Assembly: GCA_963974675.1 (NCBI GenBank)
Contig: CAXBDQ010000044.1
Span: 1-15,677, forward strand
Length of the DNA: 15,677 bases
Direction of reading: 5' to 3'
From: Porticoccus sp963974675
Lineage (GTDB): Bacteria > Pseudomonadota > Gammaproteobacteria > Pseudomonadales > Porticoccaceae
In this document: one piece after another, positions 6,255-14,930 of the stretch
Numbering within the stretch: the first letter of the stretch is position 1
Layout: every line of letters starts with the position of its first letter
The notes under the pieces: model-generated
Told to the model about the DNA's origin: nothing
Database searches by the model: none
What the model saw: the letters and a program-made list of their open reading frames with translations, nothing else
Made by a program: the position numbers and the translations under genes

Positions 6255-7220
6255 TCAGACACGTAATTGCCGCTCGTTCTCAAGAAACCAATAATAAGTT
6301 TGTTGCAAACCACTCTGGAGCGAGATATTAGCCACCCACCCCAAACTCTTCAAACGGGAGACGTCCATCAACTTACGCTGTGTACCGTCTGGCTTACTTT
6401 TATCAAATTTTAGCTCACCCCTGAAACCGACCACACTTCGCATGGTTTCAGCCAGTTCTCTAATTGTACAATCCACACCCGTTCCCACATTGATGTGAGA
6501 TAGCATTGGCTGGGTGTTGGCTGCATAGATAACCGAATCAAGGTTTATCACATGCACACAGGCCGCAGCCATGTCATCCACATGTAAAAATTCGCGCATG
6601 GGCTTACCGCTGCCCCAAACGACCACTTCTCCCGCATTCGCAAGTTTTGCTTCATGGAAGCGCTGCATCATTGCGGGGATAACGTGGCTATTTTCAGGAT
6701 GAAAATTATCGTTCGGCCCATAAAGGTTGGTAGGCATTACGCTCCTGTAGTCACGACCATATTGCCGATTGTAACTCTCACAGAGTTTAATGCCGGCGAT
6801 TTTGGCAATAGCGTAAGGTTCATTGGTAGGCTCCAATGTACCGGTTAGCAACGCCTTTTCTTTCATGGGTTGCTCAGCATACTTTGGGTAAATGCACGAC
6901 GAGCCAAGAAACAACAACTTTTGCACTCCGGCGAGATGCGCCGCATGGATGATATTGGCTTCAATCATCAGGTTTTCGTAGATGAATTCAGCCGGGAAGG
7001 TGTTATTAGCATGAATGCCACCGACCTTGGCAGCCGCCAGATACACTTGATCGATCTGCTCCTGCCTGAGAAACTGTTGCACCGCTGACGGATCAAGTAG
7101 GTTCAGCTCACTTCGACTACGCGTGACCAAGTCCATATCCGAACGATCCTGGAGCTGGCGCACCAATGCAGAGCCGACCATACCGTTATGACCTGCAATG
7201 AAGATCTTTTGTTTTGCCAT
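6255..7220 (-). CDS. fcl: GDP-L-fucose synthase
   Basis: This 321-residue short-chain dehydrogenase/reductase is the usual length for Fcl/WcaG. It performs epimerisation at C3 and C5 and then NADPH-dependent reduction, turning GDP-4-keto-6-deoxy-D-mannose into GDP-L-fucose in the cytoplasm. The Rossmann loop is IAGHNGMVGSAL (8-19). AAKVGGIHANN (63-73) is a strong Fcl signature. The catalytic triad is Ser107 (LGSSCIYP), Tyr136 and Lys140 (NEPYAIAK), at the same positions as in the E. coli enzyme. PTNLYGPNDNFHP and GSGKPMREFLHVDD follow in order. ATG 7220 lies 6 bases after the gmd stop, so the two steps are co-transcribed. Composition is balanced, unlike the AT-rich transferase genes on either side of the gmd-fcl and aldolase block. 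Confidence 0.96.
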   Translation of the reverse strand: MAKQKIFIAGHNGMVGSALVRQLQDRSDMDLVTRSRSELNLLDPSAVQQFLRQEQIDQVYLAAAKVGGIHANNTFPAEFIYENLMIEANIIHAAHLAGVQKLLFLGSSCIYPKYAEQPMKEKALLTGTLEPTNEPYAIAKIAGIKLCESYNRQYGRDYRSVMPTNLYGPNDNFHPENSHVIPAMMQRFHEAKLANAGEVVVWGSGKPMREFLHVDDMAAACVHVINLDSVIYAANTQPMLSHINVGTGVDCTIRELAETMRSVVGFRGELKFDKSKPDGTQRKLMDVSRLKSLGWVANISLQSGLQQTYYWFLENERQLRV

Positions 7221-7226
7221 AACTGA

Positions 7227-8345
7227 TCAACTCTCGATCGAAAGGGGAATGTCGTATCCATGTGCCTTCATTAAAGCGTGACGTTGCGCGACTTTAAGGT
7301 CTTCTGCCACCATTTCCACACACATTTCTTGCGCAGTAATTTCCGGCTCCCATCCCAGATCCTCTTTTGCCTTGGTCGGATCACCCAACAAGGTTTCGAC
7401 CTCAGCTGGCCGGAAATAACGTGGATCCACCCGCACAACTACATCGCCGACCTTCAATGCTGGCGCTTTGTCGCCTTCGATGCCCGCAATTATAGCCACT
7501 TCATCGACACCATCCCCTTCGAATCGAAGTGTGATGCCTAATTCTTTGGCAGACCATTCAATAAATTCGCGAACGGAATACTGTACACCAGTCGCAATCA
7601 CGAAATCCTCGGGCAATTCCTGTTGCAACATCATCCACTGCATGCGCACATAGTCTTTCGCATGACCCCAATCACGTAAAGCATCCATATTACCCATGTA
7701 CAGGCACTGTTCCAGTCCTTGCGCTATATTGGCAAGGCCACGAGTGATCTTACGCGTCACGAAGGTTTCACCGCGCCGCGGGGATTCATGGTTGAACAAG
7801 ATACCGTTGCAGGCATACATGCCATATGCCTCCCGGTAGTTCACCGCAATCCAGTATGCATAGAGCTTGGCTACCGCATAGGGTGAACGTGGATGAAACG
7901 GAGTCGTTTCCTTTTGGGGGGTTTCCTGAACCAATCCATAAAGCTCCGAAGTAGACGCTTGGTAGAATCGGGTCTTCTTTTCAAGGCCCAGCAACCGAAT
8001 AGCCTCCAACAGCCTTAGGGTGCCCATGGCGTCCACATCCGTTGTGTATTCAGGCGCTTCGAACGAAACGGCAACGTGAGATTGCGCTCCCAGGTTATAA
8101 ACCTCATCCGGCTGCACTTCCTGAAGGATACGGGTGAGATTGGACGAATCCGTGAGATCGCCGTAATGGAGTACAAAATTCTGGTGTTCTACGTGAGGAT
8201 CTTGGTAAATGTGATCTACACGCTGGGTGTTGAATAATGACGCGCGGCGCTTAATGCCGTGAACTTCGTAACCTTTTCCCATGAGAAATTCAGCGAGGTA
8301 GGAGCCATCTTGACCAGTGATGCCAGTGATAAGGGCTTTTTTCAT
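7227..8345 (-). CDS. gmd: GDP-mannose 4,6-dehydratase
   Basis: This 372-residue extended short-chain dehydrogenase converts GDP-D-mannose to GDP-4-keto-6-deoxy-D-mannose, the substrate of the next gene. It shows the Gmd Rossmann loop ITGITGQDGSYLAEF (6-20), YGDLTDSS (61-68), YNLGAQSHVAVSFE (83-96) and the catalytic residues Thr132, Glu134 (STSELYG), Tyr156 and Lys160 (YAVAK). LFNHESPRRGETFVTRKI (about 183-200) is diagnostic of Gmd and includes the tetramer and NADP-binding loop. The C-terminal PRYFRPAEVETLLGDPTKAK region is also typical. The start overlaps the stop of the upstream GT2 gene as ATGA. No genes for other users of this intermediate, such as perosamine or colitose synthesis, are in the window, so L-fucose is the expected end product. 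Confidence 0.97.
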   Translation of the reverse strand: MKKALITGITGQDGSYLAEFLMGKGYEVHGIKRRASLFNTQRVDHIYQDPHVEHQNFVLHYGDLTDSSNLTRILQEVQPDEVYNLGAQSHVAVSFEAPEYTTDVDAMGTLRLLEAIRLLGLEKKTRFYQASTSELYGLVQETPQKETTPFHPRSPYAVAKLYAYWIAVNYREAYGMYACNGILFNHESPRRGETFVTRKITRGLANIAQGLEQCLYMGNMDALRDWGHAKDYVRMQWMMLQQELPEDFVIATGVQYSVREFIEWSAKELGITLRFEGDGVDEVAIIAGIEGDKAPALKVGDVVVRVDPRYFRPAEVETLLGDPTKAKEDLGWEPEITAQEMCVEMVAEDLKVAQRHALMKAHGYDIPLSIES

Positions 8346-9307
8346 TTTTTAGCTTCCAACATGTGGTACATTTTTCTAAAAATTCGAACAGGAGCCCGAA
8401 ACAACCGTTTAAATAACATAAGCGTAACAAGATAGTAATTAACTTTTACATTGTCGTAAAAAAAGTCGCTTACTCCTTCAATTCCAAAAGAACTGTGCGC
8501 CGGATACTTTTTAATTAAAAGCCAAGCCCTCGCAGCCATTTTATCAACCATATCTTTCCGGTAGCGCTCAGCGAAATAGGCTCTGACTAGCATATAATGA
8601 ATAGGTAATTTACCACCTCCCGATGAGATACTAATAGAACCAGGGTGGGCTCTAAAAAAGGATAGCGGCTCTGCCACAAAGCCAAATTCTGGGTAATCTT
8701 TCGCTGTTAGCAGGAATAGGAGAAGGTCGTTACCAATTGCATGCATAGAAAAATTGCTATCAACTTTAGTTCTCACATCAGCCAACAGGTTTTTCTTCAA
8801 GTCTTCTAAACGGAAAATCGCACATCCAGGTGATACCGGCACATTGTTATCCAGTAGAGCTCTAACAATATACTCTGAAGATAATCTGTGCCCGCTTTCA
8901 CCAATAAAATAACAAGGAACGCCTCGTTCTGGTGTATCGGTGAAAATCTTTACGCCAGAGTATACAAAAGCAGTTTCAGCATTCATCAGCGGCAAGCATT
9001 TCTCAATAAAGTCATGAGCAATCAAATCGTCTGACCACAGGATTTTTGCATAAAGTCCTGTAGCCTCTTCCACACAACGCTTCCAATTTTTGACGGGGCC
9101 AATATTAGTTTTATTTCTAAAAGCCAGAATGCGACTATCTTTTCTTTCAAAGTCTTGGATTATTTCCCATGTATTATCTGTACTTGCGTTGTCTACGACT
9201 ACAATTTCAATATTTTTATGCGATTGCGCAAGTGCTGAACTCAGAGTTTCAGAAATTATACTCTCACGATTAAAAACAGGAACAAGTATGGATACGAGGT
9301 CATTCAT
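8342..9307 (-). CDS. GT2-family glycosyltransferase
   Basis: This is a 321-residue GT-A fold glycosyltransferase. The first strand, VSILVPVFN (5-13), begins the domain, and VVVDNASTDNT (36-46) carries the nucleotide-contacting Asp. RNKTNIGPVKNW (64-75) resembles the NxGxxxNxN region common in GT2. ILWSDDL (89-95) provides the DxD-like metal site. The C-terminal third is basic and hydrophobic without a clear membrane helix, suggesting peripheral association with the inner membrane. It probably adds one sugar of the repeat unit from a nucleotide donor made in this cluster. Which donor it uses cannot be told, though it lies between wzx and gmd. It is AT-rich, like wzx, from which it is separated by 9 bases with no strong ribosome binding site. 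It is joined to gmd by an ATGA overlap. Confidence 0.88.
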   Translation of the reverse strand: MNDLVSILVPVFNRESIISETLSSALAQSHKNIEIVVVDNASTDNTWEIIQDFERKDSRILAFRNKTNIGPVKNWKRCVEEATGLYAKILWSDDLIAHDFIEKCLPLMNAETAFVYSGVKIFTDTPERGVPCYFIGESGHRLSSEYIVRALLDNNVPVSPGCAIFRLEDLKKNLLADVRTKVDSNFSMHAIGNDLLLFLLTAKDYPEFGFVAEPLSFFRAHPGSISISSGGGKLPIHYMLVRAYFAERYRKDMVDKMAARAWLLIKKYPAHSSFGIEGVSDFFYDNVKVNYYLVTLMLFKRLFRAPVRIFRKMYHMLEAKK

Positions 9308-9316
9308 TTATAACCG

Positions 9317-10618
9317 CTACCTTAAAATTCTTAGGACCTGAAACGGCCCTATTAATGCATAAATGGAAAGACTTATTGTCGTTGCTAAAACTATACCATT
9401 AAGCCCCATATCAAGATTTGAAACAAAATATATAGACATAGGAATATTAATGACAGCAGCGATAACTGAAGTAAAGAGCTGTACGTTTATTTTGTTAACT
9501 GAATTTACAAAATAAGAAAAAACATTGCTCCACACAGAAACAACAATAAAGCCAAAGAAAAATATGTATAGCGTCTCATCCAACATTAAATCGCTACCTA
9601 TCCAGACGCTCACAATCGTTGGACCCAAAAAAGAAAGAAGAGATGCACCGAAAAACAAGGCAAATGCAATCTTTATTTGTTGCTTTAATGTTGCTCGAAT
9701 CCAAGAAAAATCACCTTGGGCGTATGCATTCGAGTAGGCTGGCCAAATAGGCAAGAGAATAAGGCTGTGCAAAATAGTAAACACACTAAAGAGCTTGAAC
9801 ACCACTTCGTAGGGTGTAACATTCTCCGGACCTAGTAACTGAGTTATAATTATTTTATCGGTCATGAAAATGACAATTACTGCAAGCTGTATGACAAAGA
9901 ACTTAACTCCTAGAGATAGCAGTGAATATACTTTTTTACTATCGAAACTCTTCAGATTCGGTTTAAGATTTACATTTGAGGAAAATATTAAAAAACTGAG
10001 CAAACCATTTGAAAGCAAAAGGGCAAATCCGTATACGATTACCATTTTAATCAAGGATGTGTCGTAAAAATAATACAGAATAACCACAAACACTAATGCC
10101 AATACATTTGACACAAACTGACCGAACGTTACAAATGATGATTTCTGTAACCCGTGATAGATTTGGTTAACAAGACTTATCCAAAAATTGGAAAAAACAA
10201 AAAAACCAAGCGCAACAGCAGCATACCTTAATTCATCATCAGAAATAATTTGAGTGTTGAAGACTCTTTGCCAAGGTATGTAATAGCTTATCGAAAGGAA
10301 TGTAAAAAAAAGAAAAATGGAAATGAACCCAATCAAACCATACGCAGTAGAAATAAACCCAGCCGCTTTCTGCGTATCGTTTCTAGCCAAACTCTCTGAA
10401 ATCTTATTTTTTAAGCCATTGCCAATCCCAAAATCAAACATCATGACCCAGCCAATCAGAGTCAGCATAGTTGACCAAATACCAAACTGCTCAACTCCAA
10501 GGTACTTTATCATTATTGGCATCGCCAAAAAAGTCGCTAAAATTGCCCCGCACTTAAAAAAAACGGAGCCTTTTAGCTGTGTTATATAATTCCGACTTCT
10601 TGCATTGGATTGGCTCAA
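9317..10618 (-). CDS. wzx: O-antigen flippase (Wzx-like), polytopic membrane protein
   Basis: This 433-residue membrane protein has about 12 hydrophobic segments from residue 18 to the end. The N-terminal pattern PIMIKYLGVEQFGIWST (34-50) followed by a Phe-Asp-Phe-Gly-Ile-Gly-Asn-Gly-Leu run at 61-69 is characteristic of Wzx/RfbX proteins of the MOP (polysaccharide transport) superfamily. These move undecaprenyl-linked repeat units across the inner membrane. The start codon is TTG: an in-frame TAA lies directly before it, and no ATG or GTG start occurs in the first 30 codons. GGGTGG is placed 7 bases upstream, and TTGA overlaps the rfbE stop, which supports this start. The gene is markedly AT-rich against the rfb genes upstream, usual for Wzx and suggestive of separate ancestry. 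A lipid II-type flippase of the same superfamily is the only realistic alternative and does not fit the context. Confidence 0.92.
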   Translation of the reverse strand: MSQSNARSRNYITQLKGSVFFKCGAILATFLAMPIMIKYLGVEQFGIWSTMLTLIGWVMMFDFGIGNGLKNKISESLARNDTQKAAGFISTAYGLIGFISIFLFFTFLSISYYIPWQRVFNTQIISDDELRYAAVALGFFVFSNFWISLVNQIYHGLQKSSFVTFGQFVSNVLALVFVVILYYFYDTSLIKMVIVYGFALLLSNGLLSFLIFSSNVNLKPNLKSFDSKKVYSLLSLGVKFFVIQLAVIVIFMTDKIIITQLLGPENVTPYEVVFKLFSVFTILHSLILLPIWPAYSNAYAQGDFSWIRATLKQQIKIAFALFFGASLLSFLGPTIVSVWIGSDLMLDETLYIFFFGFIVVSVWSNVFSYFVNSVNKINVQLFTSVIAAVINIPMSIYFVSNLDMGLNGIVLATTISLSIYALIGPFQVLRILR

Positions 10619-11634
10619 TTATTTGCCACCCAATCGATCATTTTTCTTATGCCTAGTGCTTTATTCACCTCAGGCTTCCAACCGATCAGACTCTGAGCTT
10701 TACTATTGTCTGCGACAAATACTCGCTGATCACTTTCCCGTGGTGGCAACTGTGTATAGTTCATAGCTATATCCAGCTCCTGCTCCAGAAAGCTAAATAA
10801 CTCCAACAATGATGAGGAATTTTCAATACCACCACCGATATTGAATGCCTCACCTTTGATCTTATCGATGTTTTCAGCCGCTTTCAGGTAGAGAGAAACA
10901 CAGTCACTGGCGTAGAGAAGATCGCGAACCTGTTTACCAGTACCCGAAATAGTGAACGGTTCTGTAGCTGTGCCTTTTTTAATTTCAACGGCTTTTTGTG
11001 TAAACCAGCCCAACCAACCTTGATCAAAAGTTGCAAACTGCCGACCACCAAACATAGAGGAGTGGCGAAAAACTGCGGTTTTCACGCCATAGATGCGCGC
11101 AAAATCCAGCATGTATTGATCAGCACTGCCTTTTGAGGTGCCGTAGGGCGAATGAAACTCCAGATTGACACTTTCATCAAAGCCATTTGGCTTGTCGATG
11201 CACTCATATCGTGTTTCAGCTTCCCGATAACTGAACTGCTCCAAGTCCCCGTAGACCTTATTTGTTGATGAGTAAACGATGATGCTTTCTGGAGAATAGA
11301 GCCTTACAGCATTCAGCAAGTTAAAACTGCCATCCACATTAACCTCAAAATCCATTCGTGGGTCGGCTATTGAAGTTGTCATTGCAACCTGCCCAGCCAG
11401 GTGATAGATCACATCAGGTTTGTGAGTGCGAATGGTACGCTCTACATCGTTCGTGTTACGAATATCACCATGAAGGAACTCAAAATCACCTTGGCTTTTC
11501 AGCCACTCCAGGTTCTGGTAGCTACCCAACCGATAAAGATTGTCAAATATAACTAGCCCATGTCCTTGTTTCAGCAACTCGCTAGCAATGTTAGAACCTA
11601 AAAATCCGCACCCACCTGTAATCAGGTATTTCAT
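10615..11634 (-). CDS. rfbE: CDP-paratose 2-epimerase (CDP-tyvelose epimerase)
   Basis: This 339-residue extended short-chain dehydrogenase closely resembles Salmonella RfbE (338 residues), which inverts C2 of CDP-paratose to give CDP-D-tyvelose through a 2-keto intermediate with bound NAD. The Rossmann loop is ITGGCGFLGSN (5-15). HLAGQVAMTTSI (78-89), YSSTNKVYGDLEQ (121-133) and FHSPYGTSKG (160-169, with Tyr164 and Lys168) match RfbE almost residue for residue as I recall it. FRHSSMFGGRQFATFDQGW and the C-terminal RESDQRVFVAD are also RfbE-like. It overlaps the stop of the preceding paratose synthase-like gene as ATGA and is itself coupled to wzx by TTGA. Finding a tyvelose-type epimerase is what points to CDP-tyvelose rather than abequose or plain paratose as the end product. 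The symbol follows Salmonella usage; tyv is a synonym. Confidence 0.92.
   Translation of the reverse strand: MKYLITGGCGFLGSNIASELLKQGHGLVIFDNLYRLGSYQNLEWLKSQGDFEFLHGDIRNTNDVERTIRTHKPDVIYHLAGQVAMTTSIADPRMDFEVNVDGSFNLLNAVRLYSPESIIVYSSTNKVYGDLEQFSYREAETRYECIDKPNGFDESVNLEFHSPYGTSKGSADQYMLDFARIYGVKTAVFRHSSMFGGRQFATFDQGWLGWFTQKAVEIKKGTATEPFTISGTGKQVRDLLYASDCVSLYLKAAENIDKIKGEAFNIGGGIENSSSLLELFSFLEQELDIAMNYTQLPPRESDQRVFVADNSKAQSLIGWKPEVNKALGIRKMIDWVANN
10626..10631 (-). promoter_or_regulatory. Ribosome binding site supporting the TTG start of wzx
   Basis: On the minus strand GGGTGG lies 7 bases before TTG 10618-10616, inside the last codons of rfbE. An in-frame stop directly before the TTG excludes a start further upstream, so this site decides the start. 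Confidence 0.55.
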
Positions 11635-12506
11635 GAAACCACCTTAAATAATCTTGCTAGACCTTCGTTTTGGAGGGTCTCTGAATTCCAGCCTAATTTT
11701 TTTAGCGCCGTATTATTCACCTCAACAGCCATCATCTCACCTTCCCGCATGGGTATATCACCAAAACCAAGTTGCGTTACGGTATGAGGATTTAGCTTTT
11801 TATAAGTCTCATATAAATCGCTTACAAAATCGCGAACACGGGTAAGCCTACCCGTGCCAACATCAAACTCACTATACTTTGGCAATTCACCGGCTCTGTG
11901 TACAGCCAGCAGATATGCAGAAACCACATCATCAATGTAAATAAAATCCCTTTTCTGCTTTCCTTCTGTTAATGACACACGCTCAACACCCTGTTCAAAC
12001 TGACTGATCAACCAAGGTATAAATTTGGTCTGATCATCTTTCGGACCATACATGTGTTCAAGTTTAAGGTTGATAACCTGAACTTTATCACTACGCTGCT
12101 TCAACCATTCGGAAAAATGTTTTTTAGATAATGAGTATGCATTCAGGTATTTTGGCAGCAAAGTATCTGTATTGACAAACGTATTTACATTGAAGATTAT
12201 AGCCGCATCAAGTAGTTGCAACGCAAACATCAGGTTCGTTTGGGCTACATCATGTGCTGACTGACCATGCCGCCCGTAGGTACAAGCTGTATGGATAACC
12301 ATATTTACATTTTTGGCTTCAAAAGCTTTTTCTACTGGCTGCCTATCAACATCAAACGCATTGACTTGGCACAGCAGGTGATCTATTCGCCAGGTATCCG
12401 AGGTCGAGCGTTTCAGAATGGTCACCTGGTAGCCCTGCGCCAGTAAGGCCTCTAACAAGTGACTACCTAGAAAGCCAGTTGCACCCGTCAACAATATGTG
12501 TGGCAT
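11631..12506 (-). CDS. rfbS: CDP-paratose synthase-like NAD(P)-dependent reductase
   Basis: This 291-residue short-chain dehydrogenase resembles RfbS of Salmonella Typhi (279 residues) and, less directly, RfbJ. It would reduce the 4-keto group of CDP-3,6-dideoxy-D-glycero-D-glycero-4-hexulose to CDP-paratose. The Rossmann loop is LTGATGFLGSH (6-16). The segment TACTYGRHGQSA (73-84) matches the CYGRHxESA motif of RfbS. Tyr124 and Lys128 (YSLSK) form the catalytic pair. LKLEHMYGPKD and KRDFIYIDDV match the later RfbS motifs. It overlaps the rfbH stop by one base as TAATG and the next gene by ATGA. Sequence alone separates paratose synthase from abequose synthase poorly. I prefer paratose because the next gene is an RfbE-type epimerase whose substrate is CDP-paratose. 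Confidence 0.82.
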   Translation of the reverse strand: MPHILLTGATGFLGSHLLEALLAQGYQVTILKRSTSDTWRIDHLLCQVNAFDVDRQPVEKAFEAKNVNMVIHTACTYGRHGQSAHDVAQTNLMFALQLLDAAIIFNVNTFVNTDTLLPKYLNAYSLSKKHFSEWLKQRSDKVQVINLKLEHMYGPKDDQTKFIPWLISQFEQGVERVSLTEGKQKRDFIYIDDVVSAYLLAVHRAGELPKYSEFDVGTGRLTRVRDFVSDLYETYKKLNPHTVTQLGFGDIPMREGEMMAVEVNNTALKKLGWNSETLQNEGLARLFKVVS

Positions 12507-13819
12507 TAAAAGTTCAGCCCAAAGAACTCTTCCAGTTTTTCACCAACGAAATCGAAGTGTTCTTGGCCCAGAGCGGGCTGAACTCCCAGCCAGAAAGTCT
12601 GATTCATAGTGCGGTCAGTATTGGTCAGGTCGCCAACAACTCGATATTCAACATTCTCGAAATAAGGCTGACGGGTCAGGTTACCAGCAAACAACAGGCG
12701 AGTGCCGATCTTGTGCTGATCCAGATACTTGAGCAAATCTACGCGCTGTATTCCGCTGCTTTCCTTGAGAGTGACCGGAAAGCCGAACCAGGACGGCTCA
12801 CTGTTCGGCGTGGGCTTTGCGATTTCCAGAAAATCACTGAGGCTGGCCAGCCGCTCTTTGAGTAAAACGAAATTGCGTTTCCGGGTAGCAATAAATTCCG
12901 GTGCACGCTCCAGCTGAGCAAGTCCGCAAGCTGCCTGCATATCCGTTATTTTCAGGTTATAGCCCAAATGGGCATATACATATTTGTGGTCGTAGCCGTG
13001 TGGCAGGGTTCCGAACTGTTGGCCGAAACGATTGCCGCAGGTGTTGTCACAGCCGGGCGCGCAGTAGCAATCGCGGCCCCAGTCACGGAAAGACTCGGCA
13101 ATCATTTTCAGGGTCGGATTATTGGTGAAAACAGCCCCACCTTCGCCCATCGTTATATGATGCGCGGGGTAAAAGCTCAGAGTGGCGATATCGCCCCAGG
13201 TGCCAACCATCTGACCTTCAAAGGTAGCACCTAATGCGTCGCAACAGTCTTCAACCAGCCAGAGATTGTATTTCTCACACAAGGCTTTAACCTTGACCAG
13301 GTTGAATGGGTTTCCCAGCGTATGCGCCAACATGATAGCTTTTGTTTTTGGGGTAATTGCTGCTTCGATCAAATCTGCGTCAATGTTATGGGTTTTCATG
13401 TCCACATCAACAAAGACCGGTACGGCACCGAACTGGACAATTGGGTTCACCGTGGTAGGGAAGCCAGCCGCCACCCCAATAACCTCATCCCCCTTTCTGA
13501 TGGCACGCTCACCTAGCTTCGGCGATGTCAGGGTGCTAAACGCCACCAGGTTAGCAGAAGAACCTGAGTTCACCGTGAGCAAGTGGTTTACACCAATAAA
13601 TTCAGCCAATTTCTTCTCAAATTCGGCATTGAATCGACCTGTGGTCAACCACCCGTCGAGAGACGCTTCAACCATCAATTGCAGTTCTCGTGCGCCAATT
13701 ACTTTCCCGGAAGGGGGAATAACGCTTTCTCCAGGAACAAAACCCTTGGGCGCCAATTCGGTGCTGGCATATAGCTCAACGAGTTTGCTGATTTCCTGAC
13801 GAATTTCTTGGGGGTTCAT
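12506..13819 (-). CDS. rfbH: CDP-6-deoxy-L-threo-D-glycero-4-hexulose 3-dehydrase (E1)
   Basis: This is E1 of 3,6-dideoxyhexose synthesis (RfbH/DdhC/AscC). It is a PMP-dependent iron-sulfur enzyme that removes the C3 hydroxyl of CDP-4-keto-6-deoxyglucose together with the E3 reductase. The PLP Lys of the aspartate aminotransferase fold is replaced by His220 (SFYPAHHITMGEGG), the hallmark of E1. The 2Fe-2S ligands fit the family spacing C-x57-C-x1-C-x7-C exactly: Cys193, Cys251, Cys253 and Cys261. I choose ATG 13819, giving 437 residues, because this equals the Yersinia enzyme length and residue numbering and it has AGG 7 bases upstream. ATG 13834 would add five residues (MTGNL) and has no clear site. 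It lies 39 bases after rfbG and is joined to the next gene by TAATG. The E3 partner (RfbI/DdhD) is absent from this window. Confidence 0.95.
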   Translation of the reverse strand: MNPQEIRQEISKLVELYASTELAPKGFVPGESVIPPSGKVIGARELQLMVEASLDGWLTTGRFNAEFEKKLAEFIGVNHLLTVNSGSSANLVAFSTLTSPKLGERAIRKGDEVIGVAAGFPTTVNPIVQFGAVPVFVDVDMKTHNIDADLIEAAITPKTKAIMLAHTLGNPFNLVKVKALCEKYNLWLVEDCCDALGATFEGQMVGTWGDIATLSFYPAHHITMGEGGAVFTNNPTLKMIAESFRDWGRDCYCAPGCDNTCGNRFGQQFGTLPHGYDHKYVYAHLGYNLKITDMQAACGLAQLERAPEFIATRKRNFVLLKERLASLSDFLEIAKPTPNSEPSWFGFPVTLKESSGIQRVDLLKYLDQHKIGTRLLFAGNLTRQPYFENVEYRVVGDLTNTDRTMNQTFWLGVQPALGQEHFDFVGEKLEEFFGLNF

Positions 13820-13858
13820 AAGATTGCCTGTCATGGTATCTGTGTGTAAATCTTTAAA

Positions 13859-14926
13859 TTAGTGAGACTGATATTTTGCTATCTGATCGAGAGTCATCTG
13901 GCGGATATTATCACTACGGAGCCAACATTGGTGCCATTCGACGATGCTATCCAGCGTCTCAGCCAAAGGCCAGCGCGGATGCCACTTCAGCTTGGCTTCT
14001 GCTTTGCTGATATCCAGCTTCAACAGCTGGGCTTCATGTGGCTGAGGGTTGCTATCAAGCTGCCAGCCGGCCCCTTGCCCCCATTGCTTGACTAGGTGAT
14101 TGAGTATCCATTCCACCGGTTTCACATCTTCATCGCGGGGCCCAAAGTTCCAGCCTTCGGCGTAGGCAGCGCCCTCGTTGAAGAGGCGTTCGGCCAACAC
14201 GAGATAGCCACTGATTGGCTCCAATACATGTTGCCAGGGACGGGTTGCCAGTGGATTACGAATAATGACGGGCTGTTTTTTTTCGAACGCCTGAAGGATA
14301 TCGGGAATCAGTCTATCTTCGGCCCAGTCACCACCCCCGATTACATTACCAGCTCGGGCCGAGGCGAGCGAAGCAGTATCAGGCGTGTTAAAAAATGAAT
14401 TGCGATAGCCCGCCGTTACCAGTTCAGAACAGCCTTTGCTATTGCTGTAGGGATCATGCCCACCCATGGGTTCGTTTTCACGATACCCCCAGACCCACTC
14501 GCGGTTTTCATAACACTTGTCTGTGGTCACGTTGACGATGGCTTTCAGATGACTGCATCGGCGCGCAGCCTCCAATACGTGAACCGTACCCATTACATTG
14601 GTGGCATAGGTTTCGACCGGCTCCCGGTAGGATAAGCGGACCAATGGTTGTGCTGCCATGTGGATCAGGATATCCGGGTTGAATGCGGTCATGCTGGCTG
14701 TTATGGCCATCAGATCACGAATGTCGCCAATTTCCGACTCCATACCTTCCGCGACTCGAATCTGCTCGAAAAGCGCAGGGGTAGTGGGCGGTTCGAGAGC
14801 AAATCCTTTAACCTCGGCCCCCATGCTTTGAAGCCAAAGCGAAAGCCAACCGCCTTTAAAGCCAGTGTGTCCAGTCAGGAAAACCTTTTTCCCGCGCCAA
14901 AAAGCGGGATTGGCTGCTGCAGTCAT
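13859..14926 (-). CDS. rfbG: CDP-glucose 4,6-dehydratase
   Basis: This 355-residue extended short-chain dehydrogenase converts CDP-D-glucose to CDP-4-keto-6-deoxy-D-glucose with tightly bound NAD. The N-terminal loop FLTGHTGFKGGWLSLWL (16-32) is specific to RfbG/DdhB. HMAAQPLVRLSYREP (89-103), the catalytic-region VTTDKCYEN (133-141, Asp136 and Lys137) and DPYSNSKGCSEL (158-169, Tyr160 and Lys164) follow. AGNVIGGGDWAEDRLIPD and the RNPxATRPWQHVLEP segment are strong further signatures. It starts 4 bases after the rfbF stop, so the first two steps of the pathway are co-transcribed. The product feeds RfbH directly. Nothing about its length or motifs is unusual. Confidence 0.96.
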   Translation of the reverse strand: MTAAANPAFWRGKKVFLTGHTGFKGGWLSLWLQSMGAEVKGFALEPPTTPALFEQIRVAEGMESEIGDIRDLMAITASMTAFNPDILIHMAAQPLVRLSYREPVETYATNVMGTVHVLEAARRCSHLKAIVNVTTDKCYENREWVWGYRENEPMGGHDPYSNSKGCSELVTAGYRNSFFNTPDTASLASARAGNVIGGGDWAEDRLIPDILQAFEKKQPVIIRNPLATRPWQHVLEPISGYLVLAERLFNEGAAYAEGWNFGPRDEDVKPVEWILNHLVKQWGQGAGWQLDSNPQPHEAQLLKLDISKAEAKLKWHPRWPLAETLDSIVEWHQCWLRSDNIRQMTLDQIAKYQSH

Positions 14927-14930
14927 CAGA

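Noticed and set aside
6255..8345. Colitose or perosamine as the GDP-sugar product
   Set aside because: No ColD/ColC or PerA-type aminotransferase is present, and the gene after gmd has full Fcl motifs.
11631..12506. Reading the reductase as an abequose synthase (RfbJ)
   Set aside because: The adjacent RfbE-type 2-epimerase acts on CDP-paratose, and the CYGRH-type motif fits RfbS; abequose would leave the epimerase without a substrate.
12479..12865. A 128-codon plus-strand open frame opposite the rfbH 3' end
   Set aside because: Antisense shadow of a confident gene, without a ribosome binding site or family motifs.
13266..13799. A 177-codon plus-strand open frame opposite rfbH
   Set aside because: It lies entirely antisense to a gene with diagnostic E1 cofactor motifs and shows no recognisable domain; it is a by-product of the rfbH codon pattern.
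12506..13834. 442-residue version of RfbH
   Set aside because: The Met at codon 6 restores the 437-residue family length and cofactor residue numbering and has a better ribosome binding site.
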